The position numbers were made by a program, and so were the translations under genes. Of a DNA stretch of 64,000 nucleotides, positions 45,016 through 54,166 are shown piece by piece; positions within the stretch are counted from its first letter, which is position 1; the number at the start of each line of letters is the position of its first letter. Under the pieces are notes generated by a model. That model worked only from the letters and a program-made list of their open reading frames with translations, did no database searches and was not told the DNA's origin. The stretch is from the NCBI RefSeq assembly GCF_023700755.1, contig NZ_JAMKOJ010000004.1:186001-250000 (forward strand), written 5' to 3'. Origin of the DNA: Allorhizobium sonneratiae. Its GTDB lineage: Bacteria > Pseudomonadota > Alphaproteobacteria > Rhizobiales > Rhizobiaceae.

Positions 45016-45703
45016 GCGGTGCGGCCACCTTGTAGCCGACGCCCCGCACACCGGTCAGCAGGCCTTCGGCACCAGCGGCAGAAAGCTTGCGCCGGAGATT
45101 GGAGAGATGGCTGTCGACCGTGCGGTTCAGCGCATCGCCTTCCGGCAGGCAGGCGTCCACCAGCTCAGAGCGCTCGAACACCCGGTTGGGTGCGCTGGCC
45201 ATGTGGCTGAGAAGCCGGAATTCGGTTCTGGTGAGTTCCAGCGGCACGACCCCTTTGGCCGAGTCCACCTGCGCGGAATGCGCTTCCGGATCGATGGTAA
45301 GCGACCCGACGCGGATCACGTTTCCGGCCTGCCGGCGCGAAGTCCTGCGCAGCACGGCCTTGGCGCGCGCCACGACTTCCAGCGGGTTGAAGGGCTTGAC
45401 GACATAATCGTCGGCCCCGATGCGCAATGCCTGCAGCTTGTCGAGATCTTCGGCGAGCGCCGTGACCATGATCACAGGCGTGTCGCCGCGCCGGCGAATA
45501 GCAGCCAGAACCTCGTAACCGTCCTGTCCGGGAAGCTTGACGTCGAGGATCACGAGGTCCGGCTTGAGCGTGGCGTGGTGCGCCAAACCGATCACGCCAT
45601 CGCCGGCGCTGATGGTCCGGAACCCCTCGCGAATGAAATAGGCTTCGAGAATTTCGGCAATCTCAGGCTCGTCTTCGATGATCAGAACGAGTGCGTTGTC
45701 CAT
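45008..45703 (-). CDS. Response regulator, OmpR/BaeR type
   Basis: 231-aa regulator. Receiver domain with acidic pocket IIEDEPEIAE, phosphorylated Asp in PDLVILDVKLPGQDG and conserved Lys in YVVKPFNP. The C-terminal winged-helix DNA-binding domain contains LTRTEFRLLSHMASAPNRVFERSELVD and NRTVDSHLSNLRRKL. The ATG at 45703, with CAGGGAGGG upstream, is the start; 45730 is an upstream in-frame option. First gene of the two-component operon. Confidence 0.92.
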   Translation of the reverse strand: MDNALVLIIEDEPEIAEILEAYFIREGFRTISAGDGVIGLAHHATLKPDLVILDVKLPGQDGYEVLAAIRRRGDTPVIMVTALAEDLDKLQALRIGADDYVVKPFNPLEVVARAKAVLRRTSRRQAGNVIRVGSLTIDPEAHSAQVDSAKGVVPLELTRTEFRLLSHMASAPNRVFERSELVDACLPEGDALNRTVDSHLSNLRRKLSAAGAEGLLTGVRGVGYKVAAPHG

Positions 45704-45954
45704 GCCGCCCTCCCTGTTGCGTCTCTTCAATATGAGCTCAAAAGAAGCTGCCCAAACGCAAAGGTCAACGCGTTCTTTGCGCCTCCATCAAATCTCCACG
45801 GAAACTGCACGGAAGCTGAATGGCTGGAGACCCGATAGGCTCAGGCACAGGAGACGGCCATAGAAGACAGACGTTCGATCATCATGGGGCAAATACCAAC
45901 GGTATCCTGCCATCCATCTGGTGATCCAGGTTCAATTTGGATCTCGCGACGACC

Positions 45955-46932
45955 TCAGGATAACGCGTCGCGCTCGCCAACGAGTTCTGCGATCGTCTTC
46001 TCCAACATGTCCCTTGCGAAGCCGTCGAGATCGAGCCCCGAAACGACGCTGTAATCACCCTCTGCACAAATGACAGGTACGCCACAAACCAGTCCTTCCG
46101 GAATGCCATAGTGGCCCTCCGAGGAAACGGCCATCGACGTCCAGCGTCCATCCGTCCCGTGCACCCAATCACGCATTTGATCGATGGCGGCATTTGCGGC
46201 GGATGCGGCAGAGGATGCACCCCTTGCCTCAATGATTGCTGTGCCCCGTCTTGCCACCTCTGGGATCAGCACCTCCTTGTACCAGTGATCGTCGGCGATA
46301 ATCGTCGACAGGGGCTTGCCTGCAACCTTTGAAAAGGTCCAATCGGCAAACATGGTTGGGGAGTGGTTGCCCCAGACCACAAGCTGGTCGATTTCGCCGA
46401 CGCCGCAGCCGGCCTTCCGCGCAAGTTGGGTCAATGCCCTGTTATGATCGAGCCGGATCATGGAGCTGACTTGTCTGCGATTAAAGTCCGGAGCATTGGC
46501 GATCAGGATGGAGGCATTGGTATTGGCCGGGTTGCCGACGACGAGGATTTTGGCCTGACGTCCGGCGAATTCGTTGATCGCCCTGCCTTGAACCTTGAAA
46601 ATCTCTGCATTTGCTGCGAGCAGGTCCCGCCGTTCCATGCCCTTTGAACGCGGCCGCGAGCCGACAAGAAACGCTGCATCGACACCCTCAAACGCCTGGC
46701 TGGGATCGGCAGTCATGACGATGTTGTGCAGCAGCGGAAAGGCACAGTCTTCAAGCTCCATGACGACGCCGCGAACGGCATCCTGGGCTTGGGGCAGGTC
46801 GAGAAGTCGCAGTTCGATCGGCTGCGACTTGCCGTAAAGATCACCATTCGCCAGCCGGAACAGAAGGGAATAGCAGATCTGGCCAGCTGCGCCGGTCACG
46901 GCAATTTTTTTGGGAGTGGATTGCATTGCCAT
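45955..46932 (-). CDS. Malate dehydrogenase-like protein (divergent paralog)
   Basis: 325-aa member of the long malate dehydrogenase group. It has [36 protein letters not shown], the substrate Args in [22 protein letters not shown] and the catalytic His in [13 protein letters not shown]. The third Gly of the NAD-loop GxxGxxG is Cys here (GAAGQIC). It lies 24 bp after an orphan periplasmic binding protein gene on the same strand, not with TCA-cycle genes as is usual for the housekeeping rhizobial mdh. Likely an accessory enzyme, possibly with altered cofactor or substrate. Confidence 0.82.
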   Translation of the reverse strand: MAMQSTPKKIAVTGAAGQICYSLLFRLANGDLYGKSQPIELRLLDLPQAQDAVRGVVMELEDCAFPLLHNIVMTADPSQAFEGVDAAFLVGSRPRSKGMERRDLLAANAEIFKVQGRAINEFAGRQAKILVVGNPANTNASILIANAPDFNRRQVSSMIRLDHNRALTQLARKAGCGVGEIDQLVVWGNHSPTMFADWTFSKVAGKPLSTIIADDHWYKEVLIPEVARRGTAIIEARGASSAASAANAAIDQMRDWVHGTDGRWTSMAVSSEGHYGIPEGLVCGVPVICAEGDYSVVSGLDLDGFARDMLEKTIAELVGERDALS

Positions 46933-46956
46933 TTGTCTTTCCTGAGTAGAGTTGGG

Positions 46957-47718
46957 TTATTTCCTGGCCGTAGTCCAGCCGGCCTTTGCAAAGATGGCCT
47001 TGGCTTCAGAGCCCTGAAGAAACTGCGAAAACGCCCTGGCGCTGGCATTGCTGGCACCACGGTCGGTCAAAACGATCGCTGTGTCGCGATAAATGCGATA
47101 ATCCGGTTCAACCTCAACAACGTCCGCAAGCGTGGGATTGGCAACCCGCCAGATGTTCCAGATGATCCAGGCGTCGAACGACTTGTCCTCGGTCCATATT
47201 TTCTTGGCTTCGGCGCTATTGGCGGCAAACGTCCTGATGTTGGCGCGAAGAGCCTTTACCTTCTCGATGTCGCCGGTGCGCCCCGCCATGTCTTCCCAGA
47301 GACCGTTCTGCCCGGCACCGTTGACAACCAGCACCTTGTGGCCCGGCTTGAACAGATCGGTGAGGCCTGTGATCTTGTCCGGGTTGCCTGGACGCACGAG
47401 AATTGTCGAGGGGCGCAGGTAGAGCGGTACGACATCGGCATCCTTGATCTGGCCATCCATGGCTTTCACGAAGTCCGACATCATCGTTTCGGAGCCACTG
47501 AAGATCAGGTCGGCATTGTTTCTCGCCATACCAATCCATTGTGATGTCGGGCCCGCCGTAACGATCACCTTATCACCGGAACTCTTCTCGAAGGCCGCCG
47601 CAGCCTCTTGAATGGCCGGCAGTGGACCACCTGGACCATAGACGTGGATCTCGGCGGCTAACGTTGGCGCTGTTGTGGCAATGAGTACGGCCGCGCCGGT
47701 GATGATGGATTTGAGCAT
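46957..47718 (-). CDS. Orphan periplasmic substrate-binding protein (ModA-like fold)
   Basis: 253 aa with a clear signal peptide (MLKSIITGAAVLIATTAPTLAA) and a type-II binding fold beginning AEIHVYGPGGPLPAIQEAAAAFEKSSG. This resembles molybdate/tungstate-type or AccA-like binding proteins. No permease or ATPase gene is near. ATG 47718 fits the signal peptide. It heads a two-gene unit with the malate dehydrogenase paralog and is divergent from a LysR gene; a carboxylate ligand would fit, but that is a guess. Confidence 0.78.
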   Translation of the reverse strand: MLKSIITGAAVLIATTAPTLAAEIHVYGPGGPLPAIQEAAAAFEKSSGDKVIVTAGPTSQWIGMARNNADLIFSGSETMMSDFVKAMDGQIKDADVVPLYLRPSTILVRPGNPDKITGLTDLFKPGHKVLVVNGAGQNGLWEDMAGRTGDIEKVKALRANIRTFAANSAEAKKIWTEDKSFDAWIIWNIWRVANPTLADVVEVEPDYRIYRDTAIVLTDRGASNASARAFSQFLQGSEAKAIFAKAGWTTARK

Positions 47719-47845
47719 CGTGTTTCTTCCTTGTCTGACAGGAAAGAGATTAGCCCCATCCCGCATGAGTTCCATCGCATAATTTCGCTACGAACGTTCG
47801 ATAAAATCGATTATACTGGAGAATAAATCAAAGGTTGTAATTCCC

Positions 47846-48754
47846 ATGACACTCGATCAGTTGCGCATCTTCGTCGAAGTCGCACGCCATCAGCACATCA
47901 CCAAAGCCGCCAAGGCGATGAACATGACACAGTCGGCTGTCAGCGCCGCCGTCATCACCCTTGAGGAGCGGCATGGCGTGGCGCTGTTCGACCGCATCGG
48001 CCGCTCGATTGTGCTCAACCAGACTGGAGAAATTTTTCTGGAACACGCGCTACAGGTTCTCGCCGAAGCAAAGGCTGCAGAGGCCGCGCTCAGCGACTTG
48101 GCGGGTCTGTTGCGCGGGGAACTTTCGGTCATGGCCAGCCAGACGATCGGTGCCTATTGGTTGCCGTCGCGGCTTGCCAAGTTTCATGCGCTCTATCCCG
48201 GCCTCAGTCTTGATGTCGGGATCGGGAATACAGAAGCGGTCGCCGATGCCGTCCAGTCCGGGCGGGTCGAGCTTGGCGTGGTTGAAGGCACGGTCGGTCG
48301 CCCTAACTTGTCATCGCGAATTATCGCCACGGATCAGATGATCATCGTCGTTTCGCCAGCCCATCCCTGGGCCGAAGGCAAAAAGCTCGCTCATGCGGAT
48401 TTTGCCAAAGCGACATGGGTACTGCGCGAAGCCGGATCAGGCACCCGTCTCGCCTTCGAGACCATGATAGCCAAGGAGAAGGAGACGTTGAAGCCGCAGG
48501 TCTTAGATGTTGCGATCGTCCTGCCCGGAAACGAGGCTGTACTCGGTGCGGTCAAGGCTGGCATGGGGGCGACGCTGATCTCGCGAAGTGCTGCCCAGAC
48601 TGAACTCGCCAGCGGCCTGCTGGTCGAAGCAAACCATCCCCCGCTTCCACGCCCATTTTTCCTGATCAGGCACAAGGAACGATATCGCTCGAAGGCGGCG
48701 GATGCATTCGAAGAGCTGCTATTAGAACAGGCCGACAACCTATCACGGAACTGA
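47846..48754 (+). CDS. LysR-family transcriptional regulator
   Basis: 302-aa regulator. HTH at the N-terminus (LRIFVEVARHQHITKAAKAMNMTQSAVSAAVITLEERHG) and effector domain (VMASQTIGAYWLPSRLAKFHALYPGL, VSPAHPWAEGKKL) are complete. Divergent from the binding protein/malate dehydrogenase pair across a 127-bp AT-rich gap, and so the likely regulator of that pair. Confidence 0.9.
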   Translation: MTLDQLRIFVEVARHQHITKAAKAMNMTQSAVSAAVITLEERHGVALFDRIGRSIVLNQTGEIFLEHALQVLAEAKAAEAALSDLAGLLRGELSVMASQTIGAYWLPSRLAKFHALYPGLSLDVGIGNTEAVADAVQSGRVELGVVEGTVGRPNLSSRIIATDQMIIVVSPAHPWAEGKKLAHADFAKATWVLREAGSGTRLAFETMIAKEKETLKPQVLDVAIVLPGNEAVLGAVKAGMGATLISRSAAQTELASGLLVEANHPPLPRPFFLIRHKERYRSKAADAFEELLLEQADNLSRN

Positions 48755-48766
48755 GGCGAAGCTGCT

Positions 48767-48917
48767 CTGTGATTAAGCTTTGAAGTTTGACCGCTTTCGG
48801 CGCAGAAGAGTGACCCCGGTTAGTACAGGTTAACACGCTGATCTATTTTCCGTTTCTTCGGCGTGGCGGGGCAGCCTTCGGCGCCGATGGTGGGTCAAAT
48901 GCCACGCCGGAACACAC
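48767..48917. repeat. Dispersed 150-bp element, copy A
   Basis: Starts ctgtgattaagctttgaag and ends gccacgccggaacacac. It is nearly identical, in the same orientation, to 54892-55043. A 70-bp minimal form occurs inverted at 50104-50173. It carries no ORF; the interior contains short CTTCGGCG-type inverted segments. Likely a non-autonomous remnant of an insertion sequence; the parent family was not identified. Confidence 0.75.
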
Positions 48918-48956
48918 ACCTTAAATCACACCCGATTTAAGAAATGATGCAGTAGG

Positions 48957-49280
48957 TCAGCTTGCATCCCTGTCCTTCAGCCAAAGCCCGAATTCCTTCA
49001 CGACTGCGACAACTTTACCCAGCCTGCATCCTTCTTCGGTCAGCGCATACTCCACCCTTACGGGAACCGTGGGGTAAACGGTTCTGGAGATCAAGCTAGC
49101 GTCCTCCAATGCGCGAAGGTCAAGGCTCAGCATCCTATGAGAAATGCCAGGTATGAGCCTCCTGAGCTCGTTGAACCGTTTCGGACCATCGATGAGATAG
49201 GATGCGATGAGCAACCGCCATCGTCCGCCCAGCAGATGCATGGCGAGCTCAACGGAACAACCGGTGACGGTGTCTTTCAA
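48957..49280 (-). CDS. HxlR-family transcriptional regulator
   Basis: 107-aa winged-helix regulator. The family signature is clear: CSVELAMHLLGGRWRLLIASYLIDGPKRFNELRRLIPGISHRMLSLDLRALEDASLISR, ending YALTEEGCRLG. One Cys near the N-terminus (VTGCSVELAM) is the position used for redox or electrophile sensing in several HxlR proteins. Divergent from a glutathione S-transferase gene, its likely target. Confidence 0.9.
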   Translation of the reverse strand: MKDTVTGCSVELAMHLLGGRWRLLIASYLIDGPKRFNELRRLIPGISHRMLSLDLRALEDASLISRTVYPTVPVRVEYALTEEGCRLGKVVAVVKEFGLWLKDRDAS

Positions 49281-49422
49281 ATTCGCACCTCGTGAAAGCA
49301 GGGATAATTTATGTACCTAGATGACATTATTTTGCGTTCTTACATTTTTATACCGTCACAACTAAGTGGGTTTCGGTTCTCGCACAACATGTCGCGAGGT
49401 GTTGAAATCCAGGAGCCGATTC

Positions 49423-50058
49423 ATGAAACTCTACTACATGCCCGCCGCTTGCTCGCTCTCACCACACATCGTTGCCAATGAACTGGAGTTGGATATCGAA
49501 TTTGTCAGGGTGAACTTCAAAGATCATAAAACTGAAGAGGGCCAAGATTATTACGACATCAATCCCCATGGCTACATTCCAGCCTTGGACCTGGGGAACG
49601 GCACGATGCTTTTCGAGGGGCCAGCCATCGTCCAGTACATGGCCGATCTGAAGCCGCAATCCGGCCTAGCTCCGGCCAACGGCACTTTCGAGCGTTACAA
49701 GCTGCAGGAGATGCTGAGTTTCCTGTCGACCGAAATCCACAAGGGCTTCATTCCACTTCTTTATGCGAAACAGGCGGGCGCCTATCTCGAAACAGCAACG
49801 CCGAAGCTGGAAAAGCGTTACGCATGGATCGACAATTTGCTGGCATCGCGGCGTTTTTTGATGGGCGAGAATTTCACGGTCGCCGATGCCTATCTGTTCG
49901 CTCTCACAAGCTGGGGGCAGGCATCGTGGCTGACGTCATACTATGATGCAAATATACACTTTGACGACCTTCTCAATCTCAGAGATTGGTATCTATGCGT
50001 CAAGGAACGGCGCGCGGTGAAACAGTCCATACTTGAAGAAGGCTTATCGCTGAGCTGA
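49423..50058 (+). CDS. Glutathione S-transferase
   Basis: 211-aa cytosolic GST. N-terminal thioredoxin-like domain MKLYYMPAACSLSPHIVANELEL carries the Cys and Ser of beta-class GSTs. The glutathione-binding block PALDLGNGTMLFEGPAIVQYMAD and the C-terminal N-capping motif FLMGENFTVADAYLFAL are present. ATG 49423 begins the fold; an open frame runs 19 codons further upstream. Probably detoxifies an electrophile sensed by the divergent HxlR regulator. Confidence 0.9.
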   Translation: MKLYYMPAACSLSPHIVANELELDIEFVRVNFKDHKTEEGQDYYDINPHGYIPALDLGNGTMLFEGPAIVQYMADLKPQSGLAPANGTFERYKLQEMLSFLSTEIHKGFIPLLYAKQAGAYLETATPKLEKRYAWIDNLLASRRFLMGENFTVADAYLFALTSWGQASWLTSYYDANIHFDDLLNLRDWYLCVKERRAVKQSILEEGLSLS

Positions 50059-50103
50059 GTTCATCATTTTTCCAGCGCGCTCTATGACCGCTTTTGTCAT
50101 ATT

Positions 50104-50173
50104 CCTGTGTTTCGGCGTGGCATTTGCCCCCTTTCGGCGCCGAAAGAAGGCAAACTTCAAAGCTTAATCACAG
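50104..50173. repeat. Dispersed element, copy B (inverted, 70-bp minimal form)
   Basis: Reverse complement of the two ends of copies A and C joined without the ~80-bp interior: it starts cctgtgtttcggcgtggca and ends aagcttaatcacag, with ctttcggcgccgaaag at the centre. It lies between the GST gene and the convergent ThDP-enzyme gene and could form a hairpin ending both. Confidence 0.7.
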
Positions 50174-50223
50174 GGACCGGCATAAATGTCTGTCATGTCA
50201 ACAACTCGCATCGATAGCGGAAC

Positions 50224-51852
50224 TTATGCCGTCGGCGGCGCCGGGTGGATGAACGGCCACGGGCTGGCCTCGGAGCCCTTCTCGATCGGCACTTCGATCA
50301 ACACCGGTGTGTTCAGTTCCAGTGCCTCTGTCACCATGGCCTTCAATTCCGCCGGAGACGTTGCCCGATAGGTCTTCACGCCGAAGCTATCGCCCAATTT
50401 GACGAAATCAGGGTTGGTGAGGTCGGAGCCGATGTATCGGCCGGAATAGGTCTGCTTCTGGTCGCGAAGAACGTTTCCGTAGGCATTGTTGTTGAAGACG
50501 ATGGCAACCACGGCAATGTTGTGCTGGACGGCCGTTGCAAGCTCCTGAACGCCGAACATGAAACCGCCGTCGCCTGACACCGAGACGACCGCTTTGTCCG
50601 GGTTGCCGACTTTCACGCCAAGCGCCGTGTTATAGCCGAAGCCGAGATTGTCTTGGTAACCGCACGTCACGTACTGGCGCGGGCCGTAGACCGGGAAAGC
50701 AAAGCGGGCGGTAAAACCCATCTGGCTGACTTCCTCGACGAAGAAGCCATCGCGCGGAAGTGCTTCACGAATAGCGTTGAGATAGTCCACTTGCGGCTGT
50801 ACGACAGAGAACCGTTCCCGGGCCTGCCGGTTCAGATCCGCAAATTCCCCGACGCGGCTCGGCATTGCCTTCCGGGCAATGGCCTGTGTCAGTGCGGCAG
50901 TTCCCGCCGTCGCATCAGCGACGATCGCAACATCGGGCTTCAAACGCACCATTTCCGTCGGATCGATGTCGATGCGGATGACCTTCAGCCCCTTGGGGAG
51001 CCATTTCCAGCGCATGAACTCAAGTTCAAGACGGCTACCAATGCCGATCAGGACGTCGGTCTTCTTCCAGTAATCGAATGCCGCCACGAAGTTGAGGTAA
51101 TTCGGATGGTCGTCGCTGACGACGCCCTTGCCGGAGCGATGCGACGTGACTGGAGCATTCAGCGCCTCTGCCAGTGCAGCGATCTCCAGACCGGCATTGA
51201 CTGCGCCGCCGCCGACCATGATCAGTGGGTTCTTGGCGTTGGCGAGGATCTCAGCTGCGGCCTTGATCGCATCCGGGTTGATCTTGGGATTTGCAGCAGG
51301 CCGCGTTTCAGGAAGATCAACTTCCGGTCCAGACATGCCAAAAACATCCCACGGCGCTTCCACCGCTCCCGGTCCCTGCCGCCCCGAGAGCATCTTGCCG
51401 ATGACATCCGCCATCACGGCCCCGGTCTGGGACTGATGGTCAATGCGCTCGGCAATCTTGGTGATACCGCGCATTGTCGCCAGTTGGTCCGGCAACTCGT
51501 GCAACTGACCCCGGCCCTGCCCGATCAGATGCGACATGATATTGCCGGTCAGACAAAGAACGGGCGAGTTGGCGCCGTAAGCGGTGCAAAGCGCTGCTCC
51601 AGAATTGAGGACCCCTGGGCCGGGAACAACGGTATAGGCACCGATGCGGCCCGTGGACTTCGCATAGCCGTACGCCATGTAGCCAGCGCCTTGCTCATGA
51701 CGGGTATGGATGAAGCGGATCTGATTGCGCCTCTCATAAAGAGCGTCATTGAAGTCGTACATGTGGGCACCAGGGATACCAAATACGGTATCAACTCCAT
51801 TCTGTACGAGAGAGCGAGCAATGGCCTGACCAGTCGTTTCCTTGTTTGTCAT
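50224..51852 (-). CDS. ThDP-dependent enzyme, acetolactate-synthase/2-oxoacid decarboxylase type
   Basis: 542-aa thiamine-diphosphate enzyme. The catalytic Glu lies in IHTRHEQGAGYMAYGYAKSTG and the ThDP/metal motif is GDGGFMFGVQELATAVQHNIAVVAIVFNNNAYG. It resembles acetolactate synthase large subunit, but no small subunit gene is present. Instead it follows an aromatic aminotransferase gene by 32 bp, like AruI-type 2-ketoacid decarboxylases paired with transaminases. It most likely decarboxylates the keto acid made by that aminotransferase. Confidence 0.85.
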   Translation of the reverse strand: MTNKETTGQAIARSLVQNGVDTVFGIPGAHMYDFNDALYERRNQIRFIHTRHEQGAGYMAYGYAKSTGRIGAYTVVPGPGVLNSGAALCTAYGANSPVLCLTGNIMSHLIGQGRGQLHELPDQLATMRGITKIAERIDHQSQTGAVMADVIGKMLSGRQGPGAVEAPWDVFGMSGPEVDLPETRPAANPKINPDAIKAAAEILANAKNPLIMVGGGAVNAGLEIAALAEALNAPVTSHRSGKGVVSDDHPNYLNFVAAFDYWKKTDVLIGIGSRLELEFMRWKWLPKGLKVIRIDIDPTEMVRLKPDVAIVADATAGTAALTQAIARKAMPSRVGEFADLNRQARERFSVVQPQVDYLNAIREALPRDGFFVEEVSQMGFTARFAFPVYGPRQYVTCGYQDNLGFGYNTALGVKVGNPDKAVVSVSGDGGFMFGVQELATAVQHNIAVVAIVFNNNAYGNVLRDQKQTYSGRYIGSDLTNPDFVKLGDSFGVKTYRATSPAELKAMVTEALELNTPVLIEVPIEKGSEASPWPFIHPAPPTA

Positions 51853-51884
51853 CTTGTTATCCAGTCTTTCTGTCCAGGTCCCGT

Positions 51885-53072
51885 TCAGGCTGCGGTGCGG
51901 CTGCCGATCGTTCCCTCGGCGACGAGAGCCTTCACGATTGCCTTCGCATCGGCTGGCTGCATTCCTGCCAGATTCATCCGGCCAGAATCAGCCATGTAGA
52001 TCCCGTGCTTGTTGCGCAACGCAACCGCGGTGTCCTTGGACATGGACAGATTGGAGAAAAGGCCGCGCTGCCTGGCGATGAATTCCAGTTCAGGGTGAGC
52101 CGACGCAAGAGCGGTCCGGTTACCGTTGATGCGCGCGCACATCTGCAGGAGTTCCTGCCTCCAGATCTCCGTGAGCTCAGCGCTTTGAAGAATAACCCGG
52201 ACAATTGCGGCCCCATGATCCGGCGGCATTGACCAGTTGACACGTGCCAGCGCGGCCATGTTGCCGTCTGCGACCTTCAATTGCTCAGGGTCCCGACTGA
52301 CGAGATAGAGCGCACCCACACGCTCGCGATAGAGGCCGAAATTCTTGTCGCACGAGTAGGCAACCAGGGCTTCATCCACGGAATCAAGAATGAGACGTGT
52401 TGCTTCGGCGTCCTGCTCAAGCCCATCACCCAAACCTTGATACGCCAGATCGATGAAGGGGATCAGCTTCCGCTCGGTCAGCAGGGCTGCGATGTGCTCC
52501 CACTGCGCCCGGTCGAAATCAAGGCCGGTCGGGTTATGGCAGCATCCGTGGAGAAGAATGATGTCGCCAGCGCTGGCAGCACGCAGAGCGTCGAGAACAC
52601 GATCGAACTCGATCTGCTGCTTGGCGAGATCGACAAAGCGATAACCTTTTACCGCAAGACGAGCAGACTGGAAGATCGGTGCATGGTTCGGCCAGCTCGG
52701 CGTTCCCAGCCAAATTTTGGCATCAGTGCTCGCGGAGGCGATCAGTTCGGCACCGAGCCGCAATGCACCGCTGCCCCCCGGCGTCTGAATTCCGACAACC
52801 CGCGTCTGATCGAAATCCGGGCCGAAGATGATCGGCTTGAGGAGATCGACAAACGTAAGATCACCCTCAGGGCCGAGGTAACGTTTGCTATCCTGCGTCT
52901 CCAGCAAATGCGTCTCGGCAAGCTTTACAGCACGCATGACCGGGGTGTGGCCGTTTTCGTCGCGATATACGCCAACGCCCAGATCAACCTTGTCGCTGCG
53001 TGGATCAGCCTGAAATGCCTTGATGAGAGCCAACAGACTGTCGGCAGGCTGCGCATTGAGTTTTTCGAACAT
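51885..53072 (-). CDS. Aromatic amino acid aminotransferase (TyrB/AspC type)
   Basis: 395-aa PLP enzyme of fold-type I class I. Family sequence is strong: MFEKLNAQPADSLLALIKAFQAD, TPVMRAVKLAE, TPGGSGALRLGAELI, LLHGCCHNPTGLD and PFIDLAYQGLGDGLEQDA. The PLP Lys lies in SCDKNFGLYRERVG. ATG 53072 is the conserved start; the frame is open to 53186. It is upstream of the ThDP enzyme in the same operon and divergent from an Lrp-type regulator, suggesting amino acid catabolism through a 2-oxo acid. Confidence 0.92.
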   Translation of the reverse strand: MFEKLNAQPADSLLALIKAFQADPRSDKVDLGVGVYRDENGHTPVMRAVKLAETHLLETQDSKRYLGPEGDLTFVDLLKPIIFGPDFDQTRVVGIQTPGGSGALRLGAELIASASTDAKIWLGTPSWPNHAPIFQSARLAVKGYRFVDLAKQQIEFDRVLDALRAASAGDIILLHGCCHNPTGLDFDRAQWEHIAALLTERKLIPFIDLAYQGLGDGLEQDAEATRLILDSVDEALVAYSCDKNFGLYRERVGALYLVSRDPEQLKVADGNMAALARVNWSMPPDHGAAIVRVILQSAELTEIWRQELLQMCARINGNRTALASAHPELEFIARQRGLFSNLSMSKDTAVALRNKHGIYMADSGRMNLAGMQPADAKAIVKALVAEGTIGSRTAA

Positions 53073-53205
53073 GATCTTTCCTCCGTGGGACATGACGTGA
53101 ATGATATAGCCGACTGGAGGAAGAAAACTTGCAATTTTTCGAATATTTTGCCAATATGATGCAAGGAATTTTCGATTTATCACCATTCAATGCAAGAGAT
53201 TCGAC

Positions 53206-53691
53206 ATGAGGCCCGCATTTTCGTCGCTCGATCAATTTGACGTCAAGCTTCTGGCAGCCATTCAGAAGAATGCCGAGCTTACGCAGGTCGAGTTGTCGCA
53301 GATGGTAAACCTGTCGGCGGCGCAATGTTCAAGACGGCTGGAGCGACTTCGTGGAGATGGGCTGGTCCAGAATGTTGTTGCGATACTGAACCCGGAGAAG
53401 CTTGGTTTTTCCGTGGTGGCCCACACTTTGGTGAGCTTGCGGTCCCACACGGACGAGGGAAACGCGCAGCTTCATCGCTTCATCGAGACTGCGCCGGAGA
53501 TTCTGGAGTGTTATTCTCAAACGGGAGACGCCGACTTCCTGATGAAGATCGTCGCGCGAGACCTCGATCATCTTAGCGTATTCCTGGAACGGATGATCAA
53601 GGTGACAGGCGGGCTGGCGTCTGTAACATCCAGCATCGTCCTGAAGACATTGAAAAAAAGCACGGAACTGCCCCTGCAGATCTTGCAATGA
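53206..53691 (+). CDS. Lrp/AsnC-family regulator
   Basis: 161 aa. N-terminal HTH (FDVKLLAAIQKNAELTQVELSQMVNLSAAQCSRRLERLRGDGLVQ) and C-terminal RAM ligand domain (VVAHTLVSLRSHTDEGNAQLHRFIETAPEILECYSQTGDADFLMKIVARDLDHL) are complete. Divergent from the aminotransferase/ThDP operon by 133 bp; it should sense the amino acid substrate and control that operon. Confidence 0.92.
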   Translation: MRPAFSSLDQFDVKLLAAIQKNAELTQVELSQMVNLSAAQCSRRLERLRGDGLVQNVVAILNPEKLGFSVVAHTLVSLRSHTDEGNAQLHRFIETAPEILECYSQTGDADFLMKIVARDLDHLSVFLERMIKVTGGLASVTSSIVLKTLKKSTELPLQILQ

Positions 53692-53719
53692 ACAAGCCCC
53701 CTCGTCCTTACCGAGTTGT

Positions 53720-53875
53720 TCAATTGACTTTGTTATAGGTCAGGATAACGGCGTCTATTCCTCGCGATATGATAGGTCGATCAGCGAGAGAAACCACGCC
53801 CCATGAGCTTAAGATCGTCGCCGCCGCGACAAGGCCAAAATAGAGCAAGCTGCGATTCCGTACAAACTGCTGCAT
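53720..53875 (-). CDS. Possible 51-aa single-span membrane protein
   Basis: ATG at 53875 opens a 51-codon frame, MQQFVRNRSLLYFGLVAA..., with one hydrophobic helix (LLYFGLVAAATILSSWGVVSLA). No strong ribosome site is seen (AAGA before the ATG) and I do not recognise the protein. It lies between the Lrp gene and an SGNH-hydrolase remnant, so it may be a fortuitous frame. Confidence 0.3.
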   Translation of the reverse strand: MQQFVRNRSLLYFGLVAAATILSSWGVVSLADRPIISRGIDAVILTYNKVN

Positions 53876-53938
53876 TGCATTCTTGATCACGACGCCAATA
53901 AGCATCACACATGATGATGGGGAGGATGGTGGAAGACA

Positions 53939-54166
53939 TTGCTGTCCGACATCAGCGAGCACCTAAAAGGCATCGTTGAGCAACGTGCGCACGACGACGC
54001 CAACATCCGTTATCTCGACGGGCTGGAGCTTTACGGCGCGTTGGACCATGCACGTCTGCCGCTGCCAGATCGACTGCACCCTGATGCCGACACCCATCGC
54101 CTTATCGGGGACCGGTTTGCGCCCATCCTGAGAGAAATGATGCGGTTGGTGACAAACAAAAGCTGA
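53939..54166 (+). pseudogene. C-terminal remnant of an SGNH/GDSL hydrolase
   Basis: About 75 codons reading ...IRYLDGLELYGALDHARLPLPDRLHPDADTHRLIGDRFAPIL. The D-x-x-H pair (DRLHPDADTH) is the catalytic block V of SGNH hydrolases. The catalytic Ser block and all upstream parts are missing, with a stop in frame at 53915, so it is a 5'-truncated fragment. From 54167 to 54373 I see no gene. Confidence 0.65.
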
